Below are positions 1 to 4,949 of a stretch of 7,383 nt of DNA, piece after piece (within the stretch, counting starts at the first letter, position 1; each line of letters starts with the position of its first letter). Source of the DNA: Rickettsiaceae bacterium 4572_127 (GTDB lineage: Bacteria > Pseudomonadota > Alphaproteobacteria > Rs-D84 > NBLK01); NCBI GenBank assembly GCA_002084505.1, contig NBLK01000049.1, forward strand, positions 1 to 7,383, given 5' to 3'. A program made the position numbers and the translations under genes. The notes below the pieces were generated by a model. That model searched no databases. It saw nothing but the letters and a program-made list of their open reading frames with translations, and had not been told where the DNA came from.

Positions 1-786
1 CCATTCTATATTTTTATATTTTGGAAAAGAACAACTAATTTTTGCCTTAGACTTTGCATTTAATTCTATTTTTTGATCAAAAAACATCGAGGTAATTTCA
101 GGAGATTTTAGATAAAAATTATACTCCGAATCTTCCTTACAATCCATAAAATGAGAAGGTGAAAAAGCTCCTTCACTTAGGAGAAAAACTGAATGATTTA
201 CCTTTGTTTTTTTTCCAAAATTCCCATAAATATATGGAGACAAAATAGTGTGTTTTTCAGCGATTTGAACCTCTTCAAGGTCAACTTTAATATCATTCTT
301 TACGTTCAAAAAAACAGAAGGCAGAGAGATTTTATTTTTATCATCCGCTATAAAAATAATTCGTAGTTTGCATTTTTTTTTGACTAAAATCTCGATTGGA
401 TTTAACGAATAAGCAACATTCACAGAAGCAAAAGGCAAAGACATTTTTTCTGAATTTTCAACGACTTGAAGCTCGCTAGCAATTATTTTTTTTTCGCTAA
501 AAGTAGATAATTCATTATTGAAAAAACCATTAGTAAAAACAATCGTTTCTGCTGGATCTTCTGGGATTTTATATTTCAACCAATCTAAATTAAAGGAAGT
601 TTTTTTTTTTGAAACTTGAAACCTTTCTAAAAAATTCTGCCATTTTTTTCCATTTTTATCGGCCAATTTTTCAGCATATTTTTCCATTGCATTTCTACGA
701 ATAAAAATAACATTTGCTACATTTTCTTTTGTAGAAATTAAAGTAAATTTTTTAGTTAAAGGAAACTTTGATTCTATAATTTTCAT
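1..786 (-). CDS. sufD: SufD-like Fe-S cluster assembly protein, 5' part (runs off left edge)
   Basis: This minus-strand frame is open from an ATG at 786 through base 1 (262 codons) with no stop, so the C-terminus lies outside the window. Residues 80-95 (ETIVFTNGFFNNELS) match the segment that precedes the beta-helix core in SufD. Residues 130-250 alternate short hydrophobic strands (ILVKKKCKLRIIFIAD, then HSVFLLSEGAF) as in the SufB/SufD beta-helix fold. SufD is known as the scaffold partner of SufB and SufC in iron-sulfur cluster assembly in the cytosol. The match is by pattern and is weak at the N-terminus, so a diverged SufB/SufD relative is possible. No other in-frame start exists upstream before a stop, and no Shine-Dalgarno is visible. 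The gene follows the 73-residue gene by 31 bp and is probably co-transcribed from rpsT. An 11-base A run lies inside the coding strand (positions 600-610). sufB and sufC are not in this window. Confidence 0.6.
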   Translation of the reverse strand, partial: MKIIESKFPLTKKFTLISTKENVANVIFIRRNAMEKYAEKLADKNGKKWQNFLERFQVSKKKTSFNLDWLKYKIPEDPAETIVFTNGFFNNELSTFSEKKIIASELQVVENSEKMSLPFASVNVAYSLNPIEILVKKKCKLRIIFIADDKNKISLPSVFLNVKNDIKVDLEEVQIAEKHTILSPYIYGNFGKKTKVNHSVFLLSEGAFSPSHFMDCKEDSEYNFYLKSPEITSMFFDQKIELNAKSKAKISCSFPKYKNIEW

Positions 787-817
787 ATAATAGAGTATAG
801 AGGTTGTTAAATTTTAG

Positions 818-1039
818 TCAAATAGATTTTGCTAAAATTTCTTTTGCATCAGTAAAAAGTTTTTGAGCAATTTCCTTGCCAACTCTTTTTTCCAAAAGAT
901 TGTAGATTTCCAAATGCAATAAATTATTTGTCCCAGCTAAAACAGAAACAACTTTTTCAAGATTTATTTCTCCTGAAAAAGCCTTAGTTGCCGAGAATAG
1001 CTGAGCATCGTTGGTTATAAAGTATGGATTTGAGACCAT
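818..1039 (-). CDS. Hypothetical 73-residue protein
   Basis: I do not recognise this protein. It is short, soluble-looking and without a signal peptide or membrane segment. The second half (NNLLHLEIYNLLEKRVGKEI and onward) has the hydrophobic spacing of two amphipathic helices. Its ATG overlaps the TAA stop of the preceding gene by one base (TAATG), which indicates translational coupling, and no separate ribosome binding site is seen. It sits between an unrecognised gene and the sufD-like gene in a same-strand run starting at rpsT. A single polypeptide once continuous with the preceding gene cannot be excluded. Confidence 0.6.
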   Translation of the reverse strand: MVSNPYFITNDAQLFSATKAFSGEINLEKVVSVLAGTNNLLHLEIYNLLEKRVGKEIAQKLFTDAKEILAKSI

Positions 1040-1626
1040 TATTGCTGATAAGCTAATGTTAGCTGAAGCAATGCGACTGGTGCTGTTTTAAAAATTTCGG
1101 ACTTTATTAAAGGCACAAGAGGAGAACCATTATAATTAATTTTTTCTACTCTTTTGTTTTCAAGTTTATCACAGTATAAAGACATAATTTTATTTATAAT
1201 TATTTCAATCAGTTTAATATTTTTTTCTAAATATTTATCAGTTAAAATAGCTTTCTCTTGTTTTCTTCTCTGAACTAAAAAAGATACAATATGTTCTAAC
1301 GATGAATTTAGAGACTCTTCTCCGAAACCAACTATGTTTAGTAAGTTAAATAAATTTTCGGGAACTTTTCCATTGTTTATTTTTTCATCACTTAGATTAT
1401 AAAGCTCTAAGTCCGGATTTGAACGATTATTCCATTTGTTTAAAAAATACTGTTGCTCTCCTAAACCACTTCCTTTTTGAGGAACTAAGGTGTATTGTAA
1501 ATCAAACGAAGCTAAGCGAAATTCAGCTATTTCTTTATTCGGAATGAACGAATAATCGCCATTATCAACAATAAGGCGAGAAACAACAGAATCAGGGGCA
1601 ATAACTGTAGTAATTTCTTTATTCAA
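1039..1626 (-). CDS. Hypothetical protein, probably missing its 5' end through a frameshift
   Basis: I do not recognise this 195-residue product. It has no signal peptide, membrane span or familiar motif. The middle (about residues 100-150) is charged and likely helical, and the end carries a hydrophobic stretch (APVALLQLTLAYQQ). The only start in this frame is a TTG at 1626 with no convincing Shine-Dalgarno. The frame stays open upstream to a TGA at 1680-1678 but contains no ATG or GTG. A separate ATG at 1688 with a good ribosome binding site opens another frame that ends exactly on this TTG (TTGA overlap). The simplest reading is one gene of about 216 residues from 1688, broken by a one-base indel near 1627. 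The alternative is a leader ORF coupled to a TTG start. The gene follows rpsT directly and overlaps the next gene by one base. Confidence 0.6.
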   Translation of the reverse strand: MNKEITTVIAPDSVVSRLIVDNGDYSFIPNKEIAEFRLASFDLQYTLVPQKGSGLGEQQYFLNKWNNRSNPDLELYNLSDEKINNGKVPENLFNLLNIVGFGEESLNSSLEHIVSFLVQRRKQEKAILTDKYLEKNIKLIEIIINKIMSLYCDKLENKRVEKINYNGSPLVPLIKSEIFKTAPVALLQLTLAYQQ

Positions 1627-1688
1627 AATTTTTCCAAAAAAATAAAGTCTTCGCCTTTTTTCTCGATACTTTTTATTTCAAATAACAT
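1623..1688 (-). CDS. 21-residue ORF, probably the detached 5' end of the next gene
   Basis: An ATG at 1688 lies one base after the rpsT stop. A GGAG (positions 1698-1701, minus strand) inside the last rpsT codons sits nine bases upstream, a good ribosome binding site. The 21 codons begin MLFEIKSIEKKGEDF, end LEKF, and stop at a TGA that overlaps the TTG beginning the 195-codon frame. One extra base in the A5 run (1624-1628) or in the T7 run just upstream (minus-strand sense) would fuse the two frames without an intervening stop. It could instead be a genuine leader peptide coupled to the downstream gene. Confidence 0.45.
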   Translation of the reverse strand: MLFEIKSIEKKGEDFIFLEKF

Positions 1689-1689
1689 A

Positions 1690-1965
1690 TTATTTTGCTC
1701 CAACTTTCATACATTTTACTCTTTTACAAAGTTTAGCAGTTTTTCTAGAAGCAGTTTTTTTATCTAAAACACCTTTTGAAACCCCACGAGCCATTTCAGA
1801 TTCAGCTTTTACGAAAGCCAATTTTGCTTCATCTTTTTTCCCACCAAGTATTAAACTTTCCACTTTTTTGATAAAAGTACGGATTCGAGATAAACGATTT
1901 TTATTTACTGAATTCGCTCTATTATTCCTGCGAATACGAGTTTTAGCAGATTTTATATTAGCCAT
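1690..1965 (-). CDS. rpsT: 30S ribosomal protein S20
   Basis: This 91-residue protein starts MANIKSAKTRIRRNNRANSV, the typical S20 N-terminus. It continues with the three-helix, Lys/Arg-rich body of the family, including SKGVLDKKTASRKTAKL near residues 63-79. S20 is a primary 16S rRNA-binding protein of the small subunit. The length is normal for the family (about 87-92). The ATG at 1965 has an AAGGA (1971-1975) five bases upstream and a strong promoter about 30 bases further up. It appears to be the first gene of an operon that continues into two unrecognised genes and a sufD-like gene. Confidence 0.97.
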   Translation of the reverse strand: MANIKSAKTRIRRNNRANSVNKNRLSRIRTFIKKVESLILGGKKDEAKLAFVKAESEMARGVSKGVLDKKTASRKTAKLCKRVKCMKVGAK

Positions 1966-1994
1966 TTTCTTCCTTTTTATTTTTTTATCTCAAA

Positions 1995-2023
1995 ATTATA
2001 TAAAACTTTGAATACTAAGTCAA
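1995..2023 (-). promoter_or_regulatory. Sigma70-type promoter of rpsT
   Basis: On the minus strand, TTGACT (2018-2023) and TATAAT (1995-2000) are separated by exactly 17 bases (2001-2017). That is five of six at -35, a perfect -10 and the optimal spacing. Transcription would start near 1988 and give a leader of about 20 nt containing the AAGGA ribosome binding site. The -35 lies only about 20 bases past the stop of the lipoprotein gene, so rpsT has its own promoter even if lipoprotein transcripts read through. I see no terminator between the two genes. Confidence 0.85.
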
Positions 2024-2041
2024 CAATATTATTTCTTAATT

Positions 2042-2695
2042 TTACTTAACCATTGGAGAGATTCTCACATCAATTCTACGATTTAGCTTTGGATTTTTAG
2101 AAATCGGAGAGTTTTCACCTCTTCCATTTATGTAGAATCTTATCGGACTGCTTCCATTTTGAATAAAGTACAAAGTCACTCTCCGTGATTTTTCCATAGA
2201 CAATCTTTGATTTGCATTAGCATTTCCAACTGTATCAGTATAGCCTGTAATCTCTACAAAACTATTTTTTCTATTGTTTAAGTAACTTGAAATCTCACTT
2301 AGAACACTTTCAGCATTAGGTTTTAATTTTACGCTCAAACGACTTTGAAAAAGCAAATCATCAAACATAGTTATTATAATGTCCCGCCCGATTAAATTAA
2401 CCTTAGCACCAAAAGGCTCTATGTTGTCTTTCAGACTTTTATAATCTATCTTAGTTTGATTGCCGAAGTCTTTATGACTTTTAGGCGTAAATCCTGCTTT
2501 TTTTATAATGGAATTTTTTGAAATCTTTGAACTAGTAGTCATTCGTCCGAAACTTGCCCCATCTAGCACCTGAATCTGCTGTTGTTTTGGAACTGGTTGC
2601 ATGTTAGACTGGCATCCTGCAAGAAAAATCGCTAAAATAAAAAAATATCTCATAAAATATTGCTTTCTGTTTTGAAATGTGCTATTATTTTTCAT
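2042..2695 (-). CDS. OmpA/Pal-family peptidoglycan-associated lipoprotein
   Basis: The 217-residue product has a lipoprotein signal: a hydrophobic stretch ending in the lipobox LAGC (Cys28), followed by a Gln/Pro-rich linker. Residues about 105-215 form an OmpA C-terminal domain. The diagnostic block GYTDTVG is at 151-157, NQRLSMEKSRRV at 162-173, and NRRIDV at 205-210. In known Pal/OmpA structures the aspartate of the TD pair and the arginine of the NRR block bind meso-diaminopimelate, so the protein probably tethers the outer membrane to peptidoglycan. This implies a Gram-negative envelope. The first ATG (2695) has no Shine-Dalgarno and lies almost at the predicted transcription start. A second ATG at 2653 (MRYFFILAIFLAGC) would give a short, conventional lipoprotein signal, so the true start may be there. 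The linker (residues 30-100) is longer than in classical Pal, and no tol genes are adjacent. Confidence 0.88.
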   Translation of the reverse strand: MKNNSTFQNRKQYFMRYFFILAIFLAGCQSNMQPVPKQQQIQVLDGASFGRMTTSSKISKNSIIKKAGFTPKSHKDFGNQTKIDYKSLKDNIEPFGAKVNLIGRDIIITMFDDLLFQSRLSVKLKPNAESVLSEISSYLNNRKNSFVEITGYTDTVGNANANQRLSMEKSRRVTLYFIQNGSSPIRFYINGRGENSPISKNPKLNRRIDVRISPMVK

Positions 2696-2704
2696 ACAAG
2701 AGTT

Positions 2705-2732
2705 ATAATACAGAGGAAATTTAATTTTTCAA
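2705..2732 (-). promoter_or_regulatory. Predicted promoter of the lipoprotein gene
   Basis: On the minus strand, TTGAAA (2727-2732) and TATTAT (2705-2710) are separated by 16 bases. The expected transcript start is near 2698, just upstream of the first ATG at 2695. That favours the second ATG at 2653 as the start used. On the plus strand the same bases read TATAAT (2704-2709), a possible -10 for the opposite direction, although its -35 is poor. Confidence 0.5.
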
Positions 2733-2845
2733 TGAAAATTTTTATATATTTGTTTTTACTAATGTTTTCTCTAGGGATTCAAGCTATTCCGTCGAATCAA
2801 CTATTTATTTTAGGGCAAGAAAATAATTATAAACAAAATCATTAA
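2732..2845 (+). CDS. Possible 37-residue secreted peptide (or lost 5' end of the downstream gene)
   Basis: This short frame begins with ATG at 2732 and encodes MKIFIYLFLLMFSLGIQAIP, a textbook N-terminal signal sequence with an A-x-A-like cleavage region. About 17 residues ending NNYKQNH follow. A purine-rich AGAGGA (2712-2717) lies about 14 bases upstream, further than optimal, and a TATAAT (2704-2709) precedes it. It ends 11 bases before the TTG start of the glycosylase gene in another frame. It may be a real small exported peptide, or chance. Its last residues might be the out-of-frame N-terminus of the glycosylase. I do not recognise it. Confidence 0.3.
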   Translation: MKIFIYLFLLMFSLGIQAIPSNQLFILGQENNYKQNH

Positions 2846-2856
2846 ATAATCTCTCC

Positions 2857-3441
2857 TTGATTTTTATAACTAACAATCTAAAAAAATATCTCAAAGCTCG
2901 TAAATCTGCGAAATTTTTACTAATCGCCGAAGGACTTAGCTACCAAGGCGGACGATTCTCAGGGCTAGCAATGACTTCCGAGCGACAAATCATTAACGAC
3001 AAAGAAAATCTAATTTTCAAAGGAAAAAAACAAAGAACTAGCAATCCAAACTGCACGGAAAAAAAGACTATTCGCGAACTGGGATTTACTGAGAACACTG
3101 GCACAATAGTGTGGAAAACTCTCGCTCCTCTAATGAAATCTACGGATTGGATTACTTGGAATATATTTCCGTGGCATCCGCATAAGGCTGGAGATTTCCT
3201 AACAAATCGCTTGCCTCGTGAAGACGAAATTACTGCAGGACTTAGCATTTTCAAAAAACATTTTGCTTTTTTAGCAAAAAATCGTATTCTAATTTCAGTC
3301 GGAAAAACATCAGGAAATACACTAGAAGCTGCTGGATACAAATCTCACACTGTCCGACACCCGGCAAATGGCGGAGCAAGTAAATTTAAATCTCAAATTG
3401 AAGAAATTATAAAATTCCAACAACAAAATCTTTTTACTTGA
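2857..3441 (+). CDS. Uracil-DNA glycosylase superfamily protein
   Basis: The product of about 194 residues carries the hallmarks of the family 4-like uracil-DNA glycosylases. Residues 24-37 (AEGLSYQGGRFSGL) correspond to the GEAPG-type motif near the active site. WNIFPWHPH is at 101-109, and VRHPANGG at 166-173 corresponds to the C-terminal HP-loop that inserts into DNA. Such enzymes remove uracil from DNA at the start of base-excision repair in the cytoplasm. This clade replaces the classical GEAPG with a variant, so substrate range is uncertain. The start is problematic: the frame has only a TTG (2857) upstream of motif 1, no Shine-Dalgarno, and an upstream stop at 2830. Relatives usually have some 20-30 more residues before the NLKKYL segment, so the true N-terminus may lie upstream in another frame. 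The gene stands alone on the plus strand, divergent from the lipoprotein gene. Confidence 0.8.
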   Translation: MIFITNNLKKYLKARKSAKFLLIAEGLSYQGGRFSGLAMTSERQIINDKENLIFKGKKQRTSNPNCTEKKTIRELGFTENTGTIVWKTLAPLMKSTDWITWNIFPWHPHKAGDFLTNRLPREDEITAGLSIFKKHFAFLAKNRILISVGKTSGNTLEAAGYKSHTVRHPANGGASKFKSQIEEIIKFQQQNLFT

Positions 3442-3763
3442 TTTAGACAAAGAAGTGTTCTAAAATAAAACTACCGAGAACGAAGAATAGAGTAATGGAC
3501 TCCATCACAAAATATTCTCTCTGAAAAGACTATCGGTGCAATAGCTTTTTATATTTTAGCCAAAATATAAAATAAAAAAATAGATTTTTTCGCCAAAACA
3601 TGGTTGAAGCGAGTAAAACGAGCGGTTTTTGTTGGGAGAAGGGATAATTTAAGGAAAGCATCAGCCGTTTTGGGCTCTGCTGTTCCGTGAAATTGTGCAT
3701 AATGCCTGCAAAAAGCAATCATCAATATTATTGAAGTCTATCAAATTAAAAAAGGAGAAATAC
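3442..3763 (+). other. 322-bp interval without a recognisable gene
   Basis: No coding frame here looks convincing and I recognise no tRNA or known RNA. Three nested inverted repeats centre on 3500: ACCGA/TCGGT (3473-3477, 3533-3537), AGAATA/TATTCT (3484-3489, 3513-3518) and ATGG/CCAT (3495-3498, 3502-3505), possibly an RNA fold. An A/T-only hairpin with an 11-bp stem and AGCC loop lies at 3547-3572, but no U-tract follows it directly. GAAAAGACTAT at 3523-3533 matches 11 bases of the terminal repeat of the fold-back element at 4159-4362. The last 12 bases hold the rpsD ribosome binding site. Confidence 0.4.
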
Positions 3764-4104
3764 ATGGCAAAAGTAAATAGTGGTAAACGCCACAATCAAA
3801 AATTCGGTCTAGATCGCCGTCAAGGAATTAATCTATGGGGAAGAGCAAAATCTCCTCTAAATAAAAGAAAATATCCAGCAGGACAACATGGACCAACTCT
3901 CCGTAGAAAACAAACTGACTACGGAAAACAGCTACATGCTAAACAACGAATCAAAGGATACTACGGAAATATATCTGAAAAAAGATTCCAAAAATAGTGA
4001 AAAAATTTGAAGCTAAGTTTTTAAGAATGCCTTCATTTGAAGAAGTTCCTTACCCAGTTCAAATGGATCCACAGCTAGTTATTGAGTTCTACTCACGAAA
4101 ATAG
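3764..4104 (+). pseudogene. rpsD: rpsD (30S ribosomal protein S4) with internal deletion and frameshift
   Basis: The ATG at 3764 follows a strong AAGGAG (3752-3757) by six bases and opens 77 codons that are clearly the S4 N-terminus (NLWGRAKSPLN, YPAGQHG, TDYGKQLHAKQRIKGYYG). They stop at TAG (3995-3997). Starting at the overlapping GTG (3997), in the -1 frame, are 35 codons that are clearly the S4 C-terminus (FLRMPSFEEVPYPVQMDPQL through FYSRK), ending in TAG at 4102-4104. S4 is normally about 205 residues, so roughly 90 codons are missing, including the S4 RNA-binding domain. The junction is an A-rich stretch (CCAAAAATAGTGAAAAAATT), consistent with slipped recombination between A runs. S4 nucleates 16S rRNA folding and is essential, so an intact copy should exist elsewhere unless this is an assembly error. 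The ribosome binding site and terminator are intact, so short peptides could still be made. Confidence 0.9.
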
Positions 4105-4121
4105 AAAATTTAAAGAAAAAG

Positions 4122-4155
4122 AAAAGTCATTTCTTTTTAGAAATGACTTTTTTTT
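4122..4155 (+). terminator. Rho-independent terminator after rpsD remnant
   Basis: AAAAGTCATTTCT (4122-4134) and AGAAATGACTTTT (4139-4151) form a perfect 13-bp stem around a TTTT loop, followed by more Ts to 4155. It starts 17 bases past the final rpsD stop, as expected for the original gene. Because the A side and T side are both long, it could also work for transcripts coming from the right. Confidence 0.85.
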
Positions 4156-4158
4156 AAT

Positions 4159-4362
4159 TATAGTCTTTTCTAATTAAGTTGTGATATGATTTTTAAGAAT
4201 TTTTATAGGAATTTTTGGTAGTTTTAATTTTGATTTGTAATACCAAGTAGGATTAAAACTGCGAAAAATAACATAAAAAAAATAAAAAGCATATCAATGT
4301 AAAGTCAAAAAAAGATTAGACGAAAATAAAAAAACATAACAAGGTAATTAGAAAAGACTATA
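4159..4362. repeat. 204-bp fold-back element with 18-bp terminal inverted repeats
   Basis: TATAGTCTTTTCTAATTA (4159-4176) and its exact reverse complement (4345-4362) bound a non-coding interval. Inside, TGATATGATTTTT (4182-4194) pairs with 4284-4296 at 12 of 13 positions. ATTTTTGGTAGTTTTAAT (4211-4228) pairs with 4252-4269 with one G-T pair and one mismatch. The three nested stems would make one long imperfect hairpin with a 23-base apical loop, except that the right arm carries about 43 extra bases between the outer and middle stems. Known elements of this form are MITEs and transcribed hairpin RNAs. I see no obvious target-site duplication, apart from TA at each tip. It separates the rpsD remnant from greA, and its right end lies 20 bp before the greA start. 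Confidence 0.7.
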
Positions 4363-4382
4363 TAAAAAAAGAAAGAACAAAT

Positions 4383-4853
4383 ATGAAAAGTCCAATGACA
4401 CCTGCGGGTTATGAAGCAATTAAAATTGAATTGATGGATTTGAAAAAAAACAAACGAGCTGAAGTAATTGAAGCCGTAAAAACAGCTCGTGCACATGGAG
4501 ATTTGTCGGAAAATGCCGAATATCATGCGGCTAAGGAATTGCAAAAATCCACAGAGAAAAGAATTATTTTTCTAGAAAGACTTGTTGCGAGTTCAAATGT
4601 TATTGATCCTAGTAAGTTTTCTGGAAAAATTGTGAAATTCGGAGCAACAGTTGAGCTCGAAAATGAAGATACAGAACAAAAAGTTATTTATCAGCTGGTA
4701 GGTAGTGAAGAATCTGATTTGAAAAAAGGAAAAATAGCCTTTAATTCTCCTGTCGCTAGAGCTTTAATCGGCAAGACAGAAGGAGACTTTGTGGAAGTCA
4801 AAACCCCAAAAGGAATCTCTGGATACGAAATCTTAACAGTAGAATATAAGTAA
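4383..4853 (+). CDS. greA: Transcription elongation factor GreA
   Basis: The 156-residue protein matches GreA over its full length. An N-terminal antiparallel coiled coil (about residues 8-75) carries the tip motif GDLSENAEY (39-47). In the family the acidic residues at D40 and E43 enter the RNA polymerase secondary channel and promote cleavage of backtracked RNA. A C-terminal FKBP-like domain (about 82-156) binds polymerase and includes NSPVARALIGKTEGD. The length is standard (about 157). The ATG at 4383 is the only good start, and the upstream sequence is purine-rich but has no strong Shine-Dalgarno. The fold-back element lies directly upstream, and its right arm runs into ACTATATAA, which could serve as a -10. 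No partner gene is adjacent, and the downstream exonuclease gene has its own promoter. Confidence 0.97.
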   Translation: MKSPMTPAGYEAIKIELMDLKKNKRAEVIEAVKTARAHGDLSENAEYHAAKELQKSTEKRIIFLERLVASSNVIDPSKFSGKIVKFGATVELENEDTEQKVIYQLVGSEESDLKKGKIAFNSPVARALIGKTEGDFVEVKTPKGISGYEILTVEYK

Positions 4854-4873
4854 ATTTAAAAAGGTTGATTTAT

Positions 4874-4902
4874 GTGAAAAATTGTGATAAATTATTTATA
4901 AT
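4874..4902 (+). promoter_or_regulatory. Predicted promoter of the exonuclease/KH gene pair
   Basis: GTGAAA (4874-4879, four of six at -35) and a perfect TATAAT (4897-4902) are spaced 17 bases apart. Transcription would begin near 4909, about 40 bases before the ATG at 4950, placing the palindrome at 4915-4931 in the early transcribed region. No terminator is seen between greA and this site, so some read-through from greA is possible. Confidence 0.6.
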
Positions 4903-4914
4903 GTATTTGTTTTA

Positions 4915-4931
4915 TATGAATACAATTCATA
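4915..4931. promoter_or_regulatory. Perfect palindrome, candidate operator
   Basis: TATGAAT-ACA-ATTCATA is a perfect 7-bp inverted repeat with a three-base centre. It lies just downstream of the predicted -10 (4897-4902) and about eight bases before the AAGGAG ribosome binding site (4939-4944). The position and symmetry fit a dimeric repressor site that controls the exonuclease/KH unit. As RNA, the same sequence could form a small hairpin near the ribosome binding site. The AT-only flanks make chance symmetry possible. Confidence 0.45.
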
Positions 4932-4949
4932 ACAATAAAAGGAGAAACT

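Noticed and set aside
1410..1430. GGATTTGAACGA resembling a tRNA T-arm
   Set aside because: No acceptor or anticodon stem can be drawn around it, and it lies inside a coding frame.
1623..1640. Programmed -1 frameshift signal
   Set aside because: The GAA AAA TTT TGA context does not make a canonical X-XXY-YYZ slippery heptamer, and I see no clear downstream stem; an indel or coupling explains it better.
2940..3341. Open minus-strand frame of 133 codons opposite the glycosylase gene
   Set aside because: It lies entirely antisense to a gene with clear family motifs, and its translation shows no recognisable domain, so it is an antisense shadow.
3547..3572. 11-bp-stem hairpin as a terminator for the glycosylase gene
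   Set aside because: The stem is entirely A-T, is over 100 bases from the stop, and no T-run directly follows on either strand.
3530..3718. 62-codon minus-strand frame before rpsD
   Set aside because: It starts with a non-ATG codon, has no ribosome binding site, shows low-complexity Phe/Leu-rich content and no family resemblance.
3695..3763. In-frame ATG at 3695 that would extend the S4 remnant by 23 residues
   Set aside because: S4 homologues start at the MAKVNSGK-type N-terminus, and the AAGGAG at 3752-3757 points to the ATG at 3764.
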